From Ferroplasma acidarmanus Fer1 (GTDB lineage: Archaea > Thermoplasmatota > Thermoplasmata > Thermoplasmatales > Thermoplasmataceae): 64,000 bases of DNA. The notes beneath the pieces are model-generated. The model had not been told where the DNA came from and searched no databases. It saw nothing but the letters and a program-made list of their open reading frames with translations. The position numbers and the translations under genes are program-made. The DNA lies in NCBI RefSeq assembly GCF_000152265.2, contig NC_021592.1, positions 1,116,001 to 1,180,000 of the forward strand, given 5' to 3'. This document shows positions 50,060 to 58,333 of the stretch, piece after piece; position 1 is the stretch's first letter, and each line of letters begins with the position of its first letter.

Positions 50060-51478
50060 TTAATCCACTGCATCTGCGGGCGTTTCTTCTACTGTTGTGG
50101 AACCTGCATTTTTGACAGTGTCAGGTCTCTTTATCCATGTAATTAATGTAATTGCAAGTACAACTACTATTATTACGATTCCCAGCACTGATGCAAAGTT
50201 ATATGGATATGCAGGAAGGGGGAAGAAATTTGATGCCAGTACAGCTATAAGGGCAACTATTGAAATTACAGGTGCAATCAAATATCCGGTGAGGGTTTTT
50301 TTGTTAATTTTCCCTGCCTTAAATGTTGAAATTATAAGACTTGAAGAAGATATGGATCTGATCAGGAATGAGAAAAATGCATCGGCAAACAAAAGCACGT
50401 AGCCTCCATCTATGGGGCCAAAATATATCCCGAATACCATGCACAGGAATACGGATATAGCCAGAATGAAAATTGTTGTATAAACAGGAGTTCCATTTTT
50501 GTCAGTGCGGGAAAATATTCCGGGGAAAATTATATTATCCCTGGAAAATGCGTAAAATATCCGTGTCATGGAAGTTCCCATAGATATATTGTTTCCCATG
50601 AAACTATTGACAGTAAATATGAAGAGAAGCCCGAACATTATTGGGCTCACTTCTCTGAAAAGAACTAACCCATTATCCACAGAATTTCCAAAGGATAGCA
50701 TTCTCGATGGCCCCCATGCAACTGTCATAGCATATGATAGGAATACTATAGTAACGCCTATTATAATTGAGGAAATTAATAATGATTTTGGAACCGTTTT
50801 TTTGGGTATATGTGCTTCTTCAGAAATTGCAGTTAATGCTATAGATAACCCTATAAATGTTACCACGGACAGGGTAAGGGAATGTGCGAATCCTATGATC
50901 CCGCCACTGGCAATAAACGGCGAAAAAACCGCAAGCGTATTATTCTTCCCTGCAAGTATAACAAGGCCTATTCCCCCGGCTATAAGAATGATGAATTCTG
51001 CGATCCCGGTTATTATCTGGTAATTTGTGGAAAACCGGATTCCCTTATAGAGTATTATAAAGGTTATAACATTCAATGCAAGTACTATGGGAATCCATAA
51101 TCCGCCGGTCAAGATTTTACTATCAAATATGCCAAAAAATCCAGCAAGTCCAAGCATGCCAAACCCCGCATAAGCAAATATTGTTCCGAAAAGCAAATTC
51201 CACCCTTCGAATGTTGCCATGAATCCCCCTATACTCTTTCCCACATAGGTAAAATCACTCCCTGCGGAAACATACTTGCTGGAAAACCTGTAGGAAGTAT
51301 TCAATATAGTTAAATATATAAGAAAACCCACCAGTATTGATAGTGGAGTTGCGCCCAGAGCTACCAGTGCTATACCTCCAAGGAGATACGCTATATCAGC
51401 GGCGGGAGCAGTCATTCCCCAGCCCTGCCATACAAGCCTGTTTGTTCCAAGAATATTTCTTTTTAAATTATCTGCCAC
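50060..51478 (-). CDS. APC-family amino acid/polyamine permease
   Basis: 472 residues, about 12 helices. It has an APC-like start ('LGTNRLVWQGWGMTAPAADI') and a conserved cytosolic block 'ISEEAHIPKKTVPKSLLIS' after helix 6. Weakly like the eukaryotic/archaeal amino-acid and polyamine permeases. The C-terminus 'TTVEETPADAVD' is acidic. Substrate unknown. Transcribed alone on the minus strand, downstream of the zinc-ribbon membrane protein. Confidence 0.85.
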   Translation of the reverse strand: MADNLKRNILGTNRLVWQGWGMTAPAADIAYLLGGIALVALGATPLSILVGFLIYLTILNTSYRFSSKYVSAGSDFTYVGKSIGGFMATFEGWNLLFGTIFAYAGFGMLGLAGFFGIFDSKILTGGLWIPIVLALNVITFIILYKGIRFSTNYQIITGIAEFIILIAGGIGLVILAGKNNTLAVFSPFIASGGIIGFAHSLTLSVVTFIGLSIALTAISEEAHIPKKTVPKSLLISSIIIGVTIVFLSYAMTVAWGPSRMLSFGNSVDNGLVLFREVSPIMFGLLFIFTVNSFMGNNISMGTSMTRIFYAFSRDNIIFPGIFSRTDKNGTPVYTTIFILAISVFLCMVFGIYFGPIDGGYVLLFADAFFSFLIRSISSSSLIISTFKAGKINKKTLTGYLIAPVISIVALIAVLASNFFPLPAYPYNFASVLGIVIIVVVLAITLITWIKRPDTVKNAGSTTVEETPADAVD

Positions 51479-51564
51479 GGAAAACGATAAAAATGTTATC
51501 TATAAATATATTGTAGCACAGAAATATAACAATATTGTGATATAAAATAATACCTGTTTCCTAT

Positions 51565-52659
51565 TTATGGTTGCCTCCTTCCTATAATATTGTTAATAAT
51601 TATATTATATGGCCCTGTGTAATCTTTATCCAGTTTCTGGCCACATTTTGTGCATTCAAGGGACATATCTGGCCCTATCCTGTATTCCACGTTTCCACAA
51701 TTGGGGCATGCACTTCTTATCCAGAGCTCATCAGGTGGTGTTTTGATCCTTGGCTGAATTTTCGCTGCCGTATTGGGTTCTCCAGATTGTGCCGGTTCAT
51801 CCGTGCCTCTTTCCCGGGAGGCTTTTCTATTTCTATCTACAATATAAAAAGTCACAGTGTAAAGCCCGAGAAATGCCCATATAAATATGAAAACTGAAGT
51901 GATCGATGATACTATAACATTGCCGGCAAAGGCAGTAAGTGCAAATTCAATGAACGAGGAAACGAAACTGGCAAAGACTGATCTTAATAATCCATATCTT
52001 ATATAAATAAAGCTGAGTGCCAGTGTTGAAAGGTAAATTAGAATGGAATCATAAATATTATAATTTGTAATTAGGACAGCTACTGCTGCGGGCAATATCA
52101 TAAAAACTATCAGATACTCTTTAACATGACCGTAGGGATTCAGGAACGAAGAAAATTTGAACTTTTTTGTAGCCAGCAGAATTATGGCAATTAATATTGT
52201 AATAGGTATAAACTCAAATATGAGAACCTGAAAAACAGAACTCATGAGATAGATAAAATTCTGTTCCCCTAATGGCATTTTTGATACCGGGCTAACTGCT
52301 ATTGACGGATCAAAAACTTCTATAATTACAGAGGAAAATACGAGCAAAGCCATGTAAACAGCAAGTGCAGAGAAATAATACTCATTATTTTTTATATCAA
52401 AACTTGCAAATTTAGTGCTGTTATAAATGAATGGTGTGAAAGATGCCAGAACTATAATAATGCCTGATATTAGAAATATATATGCCAGATTGCTGGTAAC
52501 GGTAATATGAAGGTAAAAATAGGAACCTGAAACACCTATTATTGAGTTTATGTCTTTGATAAGAAAAGGGATTGTAAAAAAGAATCCAAGAACAGCTATA
52601 GCAATTCCAATATACGAAATGCCCCTGTTCAGTCTATTTATTAAATTCAGTTCATCCAT
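51565..52659 (-). CDS. Polytopic membrane protein with C-terminal zinc ribbon
   Basis: 364 residues: about seven to eight helices (starting with 'ISYIGIAIAVLGFFFTIPFL'), then a basic and Pro-rich linker from about residue 280 and a zinc ribbon 'CPNCGNVEYR...CTKCGQKL' near residues 320-342. I do not recognise the family. Such ribbons on membrane proteins often mediate contacts with nucleic acids or partners on the cytosolic side. The ribbon appears to be cytosolic, but the topology was only judged by eye. No operon partner. Confidence 0.65.
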   Translation of the reverse strand: MDELNLINRLNRGISYIGIAIAVLGFFFTIPFLIKDINSIIGVSGSYFYLHITVTSNLAYIFLISGIIIVLASFTPFIYNSTKFASFDIKNNEYYFSALAVYMALLVFSSVIIEVFDPSIAVSPVSKMPLGEQNFIYLMSSVFQVLIFEFIPITILIAIILLATKKFKFSSFLNPYGHVKEYLIVFMILPAAVAVLITNYNIYDSILIYLSTLALSFIYIRYGLLRSVFASFVSSFIEFALTAFAGNVIVSSITSVFIFIWAFLGLYTVTFYIVDRNRKASRERGTDEPAQSGEPNTAAKIQPRIKTPPDELWIRSACPNCGNVEYRIGPDMSLECTKCGQKLDKDYTGPYNIIINNIIGRRQP

Positions 52660-52761
52660 TTAAAATCATATAAAATAATCATAATTCAACCTATCGGTTT
52701 TACAGACTTAATTAAAAATTCTCGCCGGGAATTTATAAAAATAAATTATGCAGGCATAAAT

Positions 52762-53472
52762 TTATTTCAAAGTTATTGTAAGCCGTTTATCTATTTTCCC
52801 TTTAACGGTTGAACTGGCCACTTCTATTTCGCCTACTTCGGATGTAGTTGCCGTATAGAGGCCATAATCAGACTGCAATGGAAGCCCCGCAATGTTTATG
52901 ACCCTCAGTTCTTCATCATCTGGCAATGTCCCCGTGGAATAGCTCATTCTCTGTTTTTCCCGTGGAAAATCATTATTGTTCATGTATTCTATCTTTATGG
53001 GAATGTTCTGCTTCACTATTTTGTTTGCTTCCTCAGTGATATTTTTTACTATGTCTTCTGTAATGTTGTCTATATAAAGATCAACCCATGCTTTGTCATC
53101 ATATGTCTGGCTTATTCTTGATTTGGCGTTGTAAAACTTATAAGCCAATCCAGATATTATAAACATGGCCGTCCTGAATCTCATATGGATACTCCTGACA
53201 TCCCAGTCCAGTTTCTGCTGAATTGTTTTTCCAACCACATTCTCCGGATATGTATCCAGAGAAATAAGGTGAATATAGTCCCCGTCTGTCCACACGTCCA
53301 CTATTCCATAAGTTTTTCCGTCAATAACTATTTCACCCTTATCATTCTGCTGCCCATCCATAGTAGGGAAAAAAATAGTTTTGTCCACAGTCAAATCTGT
53401 AAATTCACACATAAGGACTTTCCCCTCGCATTCCTTTAAGTATGAGTCCTTTAAGAATATCTGTTCTGTTAT
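52762..53472 (-). CDS. AlaX-like alanyl-tRNA editing domain protein lacking zinc ligands
   Basis: 236 residues from ATG 53472 ('MITEQIFLKDSYLKECEGKV' is the standard AlaX start). Fold blocks such as 'TMDGQQNDKGEI' (usually GGQP.D.G), 'IHMRFRTAMFIISG' and 'GLYTATTSEVGEI' keep their places, but the four zinc ligands of AlaX (His-x3-His in HTAxH; Cys and His in CGGTH) are replaced by Arg100, Phe104, Tyr203 and Thr207. It may therefore be catalytically dead or use another chemistry. Family assignment is good; activity is doubtful. Alternative start 53484. Confidence 0.82.
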   Translation of the reverse strand: MTEQIFLKDSYLKECEGKVLMCEFTDLTVDKTIFFPTMDGQQNDKGEIVIDGKTYGIVDVWTDGDYIHLISLDTYPENVVGKTIQQKLDWDVRSIHMRFRTAMFIISGLAYKFYNAKSRISQTYDDKAWVDLYIDNITEDIVKNITEEANKIVKQNIPIKIEYMNNNDFPREKQRMSYSTGTLPDDEELRVINIAGLPLQSDYGLYTATTSEVGEIEVASSTVKGKIDKRLTITLK

Positions 53473-53538
53473 CATTAAGCACATAAGAACTTATTTCTAT
53501 ATAATTTTATTTTTATTTTTTCATGAATAATATGCATA

Positions 53539-54291
53539 TTATTCCTGTTTGTCCCGATTATTCCCAAAAATATCATAAAGCATATACCCCGTCCTGGTAA
53601 TTTTTTCTTTTTCCATGAAATAATGATTATGGCGTTTAAAATCGAAGTTTTTGAAAGTTACATTATCATATGATATATCCATTAATACCAGGGGCTCCGG
53701 GCTTGCCAGATACGTAAATTTGTTTTCCAGTGAGAAAGGGTGTTTTTTCCCCATAAGTGCAAAAGCCATCATGCTCCGTATCTGATGCCATACAAAACTA
53801 CGCCCCTGGATATTAATTATGTAAAATCCATTGCGGGTTGAATAATTTATTGATTTTATAGTTCTTACAGTATTCCTACTGTCCAGTTTACAAAAATTTA
53901 CAAAATCATGCTGCCCCACAAATTCTCCAAGCGTTTCCATTACCCTGGATATATCAATATTCTCAGTTATAATATATGAATATTGCTTCATGGAGTTGTG
54001 CCTGGGGTTTAAATATCTATCAAGTGCCGAATAGGAATAAAAGAACATTCCTGGAATTCTGGCGTTCAGGATTCCCATGACATTTCCTATATTTGTATCT
54101 GTGTCAACCAGCATAACATTTCCCCTTGCCGATACATACCTATCAGTTCTTGCTGCACTTTCAATGTTATTTCCAATACCGTATTTTTTCAGTATTTTTA
54201 TAATTGAATCCTCAACACTGTTTTCACCATTCCCCCTTTGAAAACCCGTAAATGATGTTCCATCATATCCATATTTTATAAGATAATACAT
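53539..54291 (-). CDS. truA: tRNA pseudouridine(38-40) synthase
   Basis: 250 residues. Catalytic Asp50 lies in 'SAARTDRYVSARGNV', and 'YDGTSFTGFQRG' is the N-terminal family block; 'RNTVRTIKSI' and 'GRSFVWHQIRSMM' follow. Sequence modifies positions 38-40 of the tRNA anticodon stem. The ATG at 54291 starts right after the predicted structured RNA described at 54315-54476, so the RNA may overlap the 5' leader. Confidence 0.94.
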   Translation of the reverse strand: MYYLIKYGYDGTSFTGFQRGNGENSVEDSIIKILKKYGIGNNIESAARTDRYVSARGNVMLVDTDTNIGNVMGILNARIPGMFFYSYSALDRYLNPRHNSMKQYSYIITENIDISRVMETLGEFVGQHDFVNFCKLDSRNTVRTIKSINYSTRNGFYIINIQGRSFVWHQIRSMMAFALMGKKHPFSLENKFTYLASPEPLVLMDISYDNVTFKNFDFKRHNHYFMEKEKITRTGYMLYDIFGNNRDKQE

Positions 54292-54314
54292 TGTTTATCT
54301 CTAATTTTTGATAA

Positions 54315-54476
54315 GGCTTTGCTATCAGGCAATGCTTCCCATGCACATTACCCTCTCTGGGAGTTATATTATTTTTGTGCCTGTTCCCTGAAGGTCTCCA
54401 GCTTTCTACACTTTACCCTTACATGCAAATAAGGTTTTATCATGTTAATTGTTCTTGCGGCTACGCCACAAAGCCC
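54315..54476 (-). ncRNA. Candidate structured RNA upstream of truA
   Basis: About 160 bases on the minus strand have no coding capacity but a coherent fold. GGCTTTG near 54475-54469 pairs with CAAAGCC at 54315-54321; inside are a GTGGC/GCCGC hairpin, CCTTA/TAAGG, CTGGA/TTCAG and CAGGCA/TGCCTG enclosing CCC/GGG. TTTATTAATATG at about 54492-54503 is a TATA box 24-26 bases before the start. It could be a small RNA or the structured leader of truA. No motif of RNase P RNA or SRP RNA is visible. Confidence 0.45.
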
Positions 54477-54624
54477 ACAATTTGAATATAATGCATATTA
54501 ATAAATCTTTGTGTGTTGAGTTGTATAATTTTAATGTTTTATTGTCCTACTGAACCATATACTTTTTATTAATACCGGTTACATAGGAAAATGTACATTA
54601 TGGTGTTTCTAAAAGTAGTATGGC

Positions 54625-54637
54625 AAAACTTTATATC
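54625..54637 (+). promoter_or_regulatory. TATA box of the RHH regulator
   Basis: AAAACTTTATATC is centred about 28 bases before ATG 54661, consistent with a leaderless or near-leaderless transcript. Confidence 0.6.
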
Positions 54638-54660
54638 GGGTTTTAATTTAATCCATTAAA

Positions 54661-54951
54661 ATGTCGGTCCCTTACAGAATTACCATCAGAGTTTCTGAAG
54701 ATTTAATTAATCAACTTCAGGAAATAGTGGAAAAAAATCAATATAGCAGTATTTCAGAGGCAATACGTTTAGCCATCAGTGAATTTATAACAAAAAACAG
54801 GGAAAATGCTACCAGCAAGGTAGACCTGAAACTTCCAAGAAATATATACACAGAACTTGAAGAGGAAGTAAACAATGGAAATGCCATATCTGTGAACGAC
54901 CTTATACGATTCATATTGAGGGAATATGCAAAGGGAAAAACAAAAAACTAA
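54661..54951 (+). CDS. Tandem ribbon-helix-helix (CopG-type) protein
   Basis: 96 residues with two RHH units in one chain: 'RITIRVSEDLINQLQEIVEK' with 'SISEAIRLAISEFI', and 'KVDLKLPRNIYTELEEEV' with 'SVNDLIRFILREYAKG'. RHH repressors normally need two chains for one DNA-binding unit; here one chain could do so. It is likely a regulator but no operator was identified. It ends 30 bases before pheT, whose own TATA box begins at the stop codon. Confidence 0.85.
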   Translation: MSVPYRITIRVSEDLINQLQEIVEKNQYSSISEAIRLAISEFITKNRENATSKVDLKLPRNIYTELEEEVNNGNAISVNDLIRFILREYAKGKTKN

Positions 54952-54962
54952 ATTTATATAAA
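54951..54962 (+). promoter_or_regulatory. TATA box of pheT
   Basis: AATTTATATAAA starts at the last base of the RHH gene and is centred about 26 bases before the pheT ATG (54982). pheT is therefore probably transcribed from its own leaderless promoter. Confidence 0.7.
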
Positions 54963-54981
54963 TTGTTAGTATCAGTTTACA

Positions 54982-56583
54982 ATGGTTGTAATAAAGGAAA
55001 ACAAGGATGACCTTATCCATGAAATCGGTATAAATTATTACTCAAAATTAAGTGATTTTGCGGGGATTATAGGATATTCCATAGAAGAAGAAAATAATGA
55101 AGTAAAGCTGGAATTTAATCCTGACAGGCCAGATCTTTTCTCATTTTATGCATTAAAATCCAATATGAAAATATTTTATGACGGCAATTATAGAATAAAG
55201 CCGCTCTTCGAAAAATCAGATAAACTAATCCGTGTAGATAATATTGTAGAATCCGAAAGGCCTTATGTGATGTCCTTTGTCGCCCGTGGAAAGCCACTTG
55301 GAAATTATTATAGCCATATAATAGATTATCAGGAAAAACTACACGAAACTATTGGAAAATCAAGAAAAAAGATGGCTATAGGCATACACGACCTGGATAA
55401 TATCTCACCTCCATTCCTGTTTACCATGCGGGATAAAAAAACTTTAGAATTCACAACATACGACAATTTCCATGGAACAGCCGGGGAAATACTGGAGAAG
55501 CATGATAAGGGAAAACAATACCATCAACTAATCTCGTCTGACGAAATGGTGCCTGTAATACTGGACAGCAAGGAAGATGTAATGTCAATGCCACCCATAA
55601 TAAACGGGCTGAAATCTAAAATTGGAAATAATACATCAAAGCTTTTCTTTGATATAACCGGAACAGACTATAATGCAGTGCTTTCTGCGTTTTACCTCTT
55701 TGCCTATGAAATGGCGTATATTGGCTATGAAGTACTGATACCTGATGCAGATAGGAATACCATCAACTATGACTGGAGAAAGATAGAGATTACACATAAA
55801 GAAGTTACAAAACTTATGGGATTGGAACCTGAAAATACTGTAATTTTGTTGAGGAAGATGGGATACAGATGTGAAGTAACATCGGGTGGTTACAGGGTAA
55901 ACGTTCCCGGAAACCGCATAGATGTTATGGGGCCTGTAGACATTATAGAGGATATAGCAAAGGCATACGGCTACTGGCGCATTCCAGCCAAGCCGCTGAA
56001 AACTTCCGGTACAGGTGTTCCATATACGCCGAACGAAGATGAGAATATAATTAAAGGAATATTAACATCTATAAATTACCAGGAAGTCAGAAGCTTTATC
56101 CTGAATTCAGAAGATTTTTACAGGAAAACAGGATATTCAGGAGATGTAATAATCACCAACCCTAAAAGTTTAGAATACTCAGTAATTAGAGATAAATTAT
56201 ATCCAGGCATAATAAGCCTTCTTGCAATTAATAAGCGGAGAAAACTGCCTTTAAAAATTTTTGAAATAGGGCAGGTTGTTGTTTCCGGAAATCAGGAAAG
56301 CCATCTCTGTGTATTGTACAACAATTCGAAGGCAGCTTATTCAGACATTTATGCTGTGCTTGAATATTTGCTGGCAAGAACAATAAATGCCGGTGCAAAG
56401 GTGTTGCAGGGCAATTATAATGAAATTATATCAGGTAGAGGAGGAGATATTGTTTATGAAAACACAACACTGGGAATAATAGGAGAAATGGACCCCTCAA
56501 TTCTGGTTGATTTCGGGATTCAAAATCCGGTAGCCTTTATGGAAATAAATCTTGACAAACTAAGAAACATTATAGAAAAATAA
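54982..56583 (+). CDS. pheT: Phenylalanyl-tRNA synthetase, beta subunit
   Basis: 533 residues, the short archaeal type without the N-terminal tRNA-binding and anticodon-like domains of bacteria. Blocks include 'LEFNPDRPDLFSFYALKS', the B3/4 editing-type domain, 'DITGTDYNAVLSAFYLFAYE', and 'VDIIEDIAKAYGYWRIPAKP' in the B5 and core region. The alpha subunit (pheS) is not in the window. TATA box directly upstream, so leaderless. Confidence 0.95.
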   Translation: MVVIKENKDDLIHEIGINYYSKLSDFAGIIGYSIEEENNEVKLEFNPDRPDLFSFYALKSNMKIFYDGNYRIKPLFEKSDKLIRVDNIVESERPYVMSFVARGKPLGNYYSHIIDYQEKLHETIGKSRKKMAIGIHDLDNISPPFLFTMRDKKTLEFTTYDNFHGTAGEILEKHDKGKQYHQLISSDEMVPVILDSKEDVMSMPPIINGLKSKIGNNTSKLFFDITGTDYNAVLSAFYLFAYEMAYIGYEVLIPDADRNTINYDWRKIEITHKEVTKLMGLEPENTVILLRKMGYRCEVTSGGYRVNVPGNRIDVMGPVDIIEDIAKAYGYWRIPAKPLKTSGTGVPYTPNEDENIIKGILTSINYQEVRSFILNSEDFYRKTGYSGDVIITNPKSLEYSVIRDKLYPGIISLLAINKRRKLPLKIFEIGQVVVSGNQESHLCVLYNNSKAAYSDIYAVLEYLLARTINAGAKVLQGNYNEIISGRGGDIVYENTTLGIIGEMDPSILVDFGIQNPVAFMEINLDKLRNIIEK

Positions 56584-56676
56584 CTTTCGTGGGTTAAGGC
56601 AAAATCCACATACTTATTATACAGTATAAATTAAGATGAATAAATAAGAATTTTAACCATATTGCAATTCCGTACC

Positions 56677-58014
56677 ATGAAATCAGTTAATCTCCGCGGT
56701 GCAGTGATGCAATCATTTACATCCATCGGACCTATGCTGGATTTCATCGCGTTGTTTTCAATTATCTCTGCATATTCTGGTTCAATGCTTCCATTCGTCG
56801 TTATTTTTTCATTTCTGCTTTCCTATTTCACATTATATACAATATATTCCCTTTCCAGGATATATGTTACAAATGGCGGTTACTATTCATATGTGGGCAA
56901 TGCACTTGGCAGGGGGGCAGGGTTTTTTGTTCTCCTGCTATATATTATATATTCTGTACTCACCGTTCCCAATATATCACTGTTCATTTCAGGATTTTCA
57001 TATTCAATTCTGGAGCTGGCTGGCTTCACTGCTCCGGTTTTAAAGTATGTGCTCCTTCTTATATTTATAGGGACGGTTTACTATGTTGTATCAAGGGGGT
57101 TAAAAGTATCGATAACCTATACTCTAATTGCCGGTTTTCTTGAAATTGCCTTTATTATTTTAATGAGTATAATATTCATAATCTACCGCTCTCCAGGTTT
57201 TTCATTTTCCGGGATAAATTTTTCCTTTAATCCATTCTTCTTCGGCGTCATATTTGGCATACTGGCATTCTCAGGCGGTGGATCGAGTATATTTATTTCA
57301 GAACAGACTGCGAGTTCACATATAAACACTCCAAAGTCTTTATTTCTATCCTTTACAATATCCGGGATAATAATGGCAGTTTCGGCATTTGCATTGCTAA
57401 TGTTCGCTGGATTTGCAGGCCTCCGTGCATATGAAAGCAACTCATTTTATATCACCGAGCTGGTACAGGCAAGGCTTGGAACGCCATTCCTGATATTATT
57501 CTCATTTTTTGGCATCATGAGTGCATTCAATTTAAGTGTGTCATACCTTAATGCATTTGTCCACATGGTGCCAAAGTTTTATCATGATTTTAATTTGAAA
57601 GGTGAATTTAACCGGAATAAGTTGATAGCAATTTTATCTGTGACTTCTGCTGGCATTGCTATATTCAGTGGATATTATGGGGGATTTTTCAATTCCTTTG
57701 TCATCATAGCCGGAATAATCAGTTTCGTTTATATTATAATACATATAATTTCCAACATATCATTGATAAAAATATTCAGGAGAAAAAAATTTTTTATGCC
57801 TGTCCTGTCATCTATAATTCTTACCATAGCTTTTATCCTTTCATTTTCAGGAAATACCGGTTATTATGCTGTGATTAATTACTTTTTAATAGGATTCATA
57901 ATGATTTCTGCATTTATCGTAATACTGGTAAGAAAAATTATACCACGGTTTTATATGGCTATCAGGTTTGAATATTACGCCAGGATTAACGAACTTCCAG
58001 AACATGATAAATAA
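56677..58014 (+). CDS. APC-family permease, third copy in window
   Basis: 446 residues, about 12 helices. Helix 1 region 'SFTSIGPMLDFIALFSIISA' and helix 2 with 'YVTNGGYYSYVGNALGRGAG' are APC-like; helix 6 carries the glycine-rich unwound 'FSGGGSSIFISEQTASSHI'. ATG 56677 (MKSVNLRGAV) is preferred to TTG 56662. The C-terminus is short and positive. Substrate unknown; the sequence differs from the permeases at 15123 and 50060, so these are not recent duplicates. Confidence 0.83.
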   Translation: MKSVNLRGAVMQSFTSIGPMLDFIALFSIISAYSGSMLPFVVIFSFLLSYFTLYTIYSLSRIYVTNGGYYSYVGNALGRGAGFFVLLLYIIYSVLTVPNISLFISGFSYSILELAGFTAPVLKYVLLLIFIGTVYYVVSRGLKVSITYTLIAGFLEIAFIILMSIIFIIYRSPGFSFSGINFSFNPFFFGVIFGILAFSGGGSSIFISEQTASSHINTPKSLFLSFTISGIIMAVSAFALLMFAGFAGLRAYESNSFYITELVQARLGTPFLILFSFFGIMSAFNLSVSYLNAFVHMVPKFYHDFNLKGEFNRNKLIAILSVTSAGIAIFSGYYGGFFNSFVIIAGIISFVYIIIHIISNISLIKIFRRKKFFMPVLSSIILTIAFILSFSGNTGYYAVINYFLIGFIMISAFIVILVRKIIPRFYMAIRFEYYARINELPEHDK

Positions 58015-58333
58015 ATGTTGCAGTATTATAAACAAAAGGCTAAGGCGTAAAATCGATGAAATGTATAAGTTTGTCAATGAATAGTTACCAAATAAATACA
58101 AACAGTAATGCAGGCAGGCCAATAGCGACATACAGGAAAGTATAAGAGGACTTATGATCACAGAAAGATGCAAAATATTTTACAGTGTTCTGCGGTGTAC
58201 CTGATTCATATATAAAGGGAAAATTAAAGCTATGCTATTGAATCTATACTAAATTCTGGCATATTAAAAATACTGAATTCTTAAATAAATAAGGTAAATT
58301 TTTATATTAAGATTTCATTATCGAAATTAATCT
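58015..58333. other. Intergenic region before the oligosaccharyltransferase
   Basis: 320 bases without a supported gene. AAATTTTTATATTAAG at about 58295-58310 is a plausible TATA box 25-30 bases before the ATG at 58334. Antisense frames here lack motifs. Confidence 0.55.

Noticed and set aside
54315-54476. Identification of the structured RNA as RNase P RNA or SRP RNA
   Set aside because: The conserved GAGGAAAGUC-type and SRP54-binding GGAA/AGCAGC-type elements were not found, and both RNAs are normally about twice this length.
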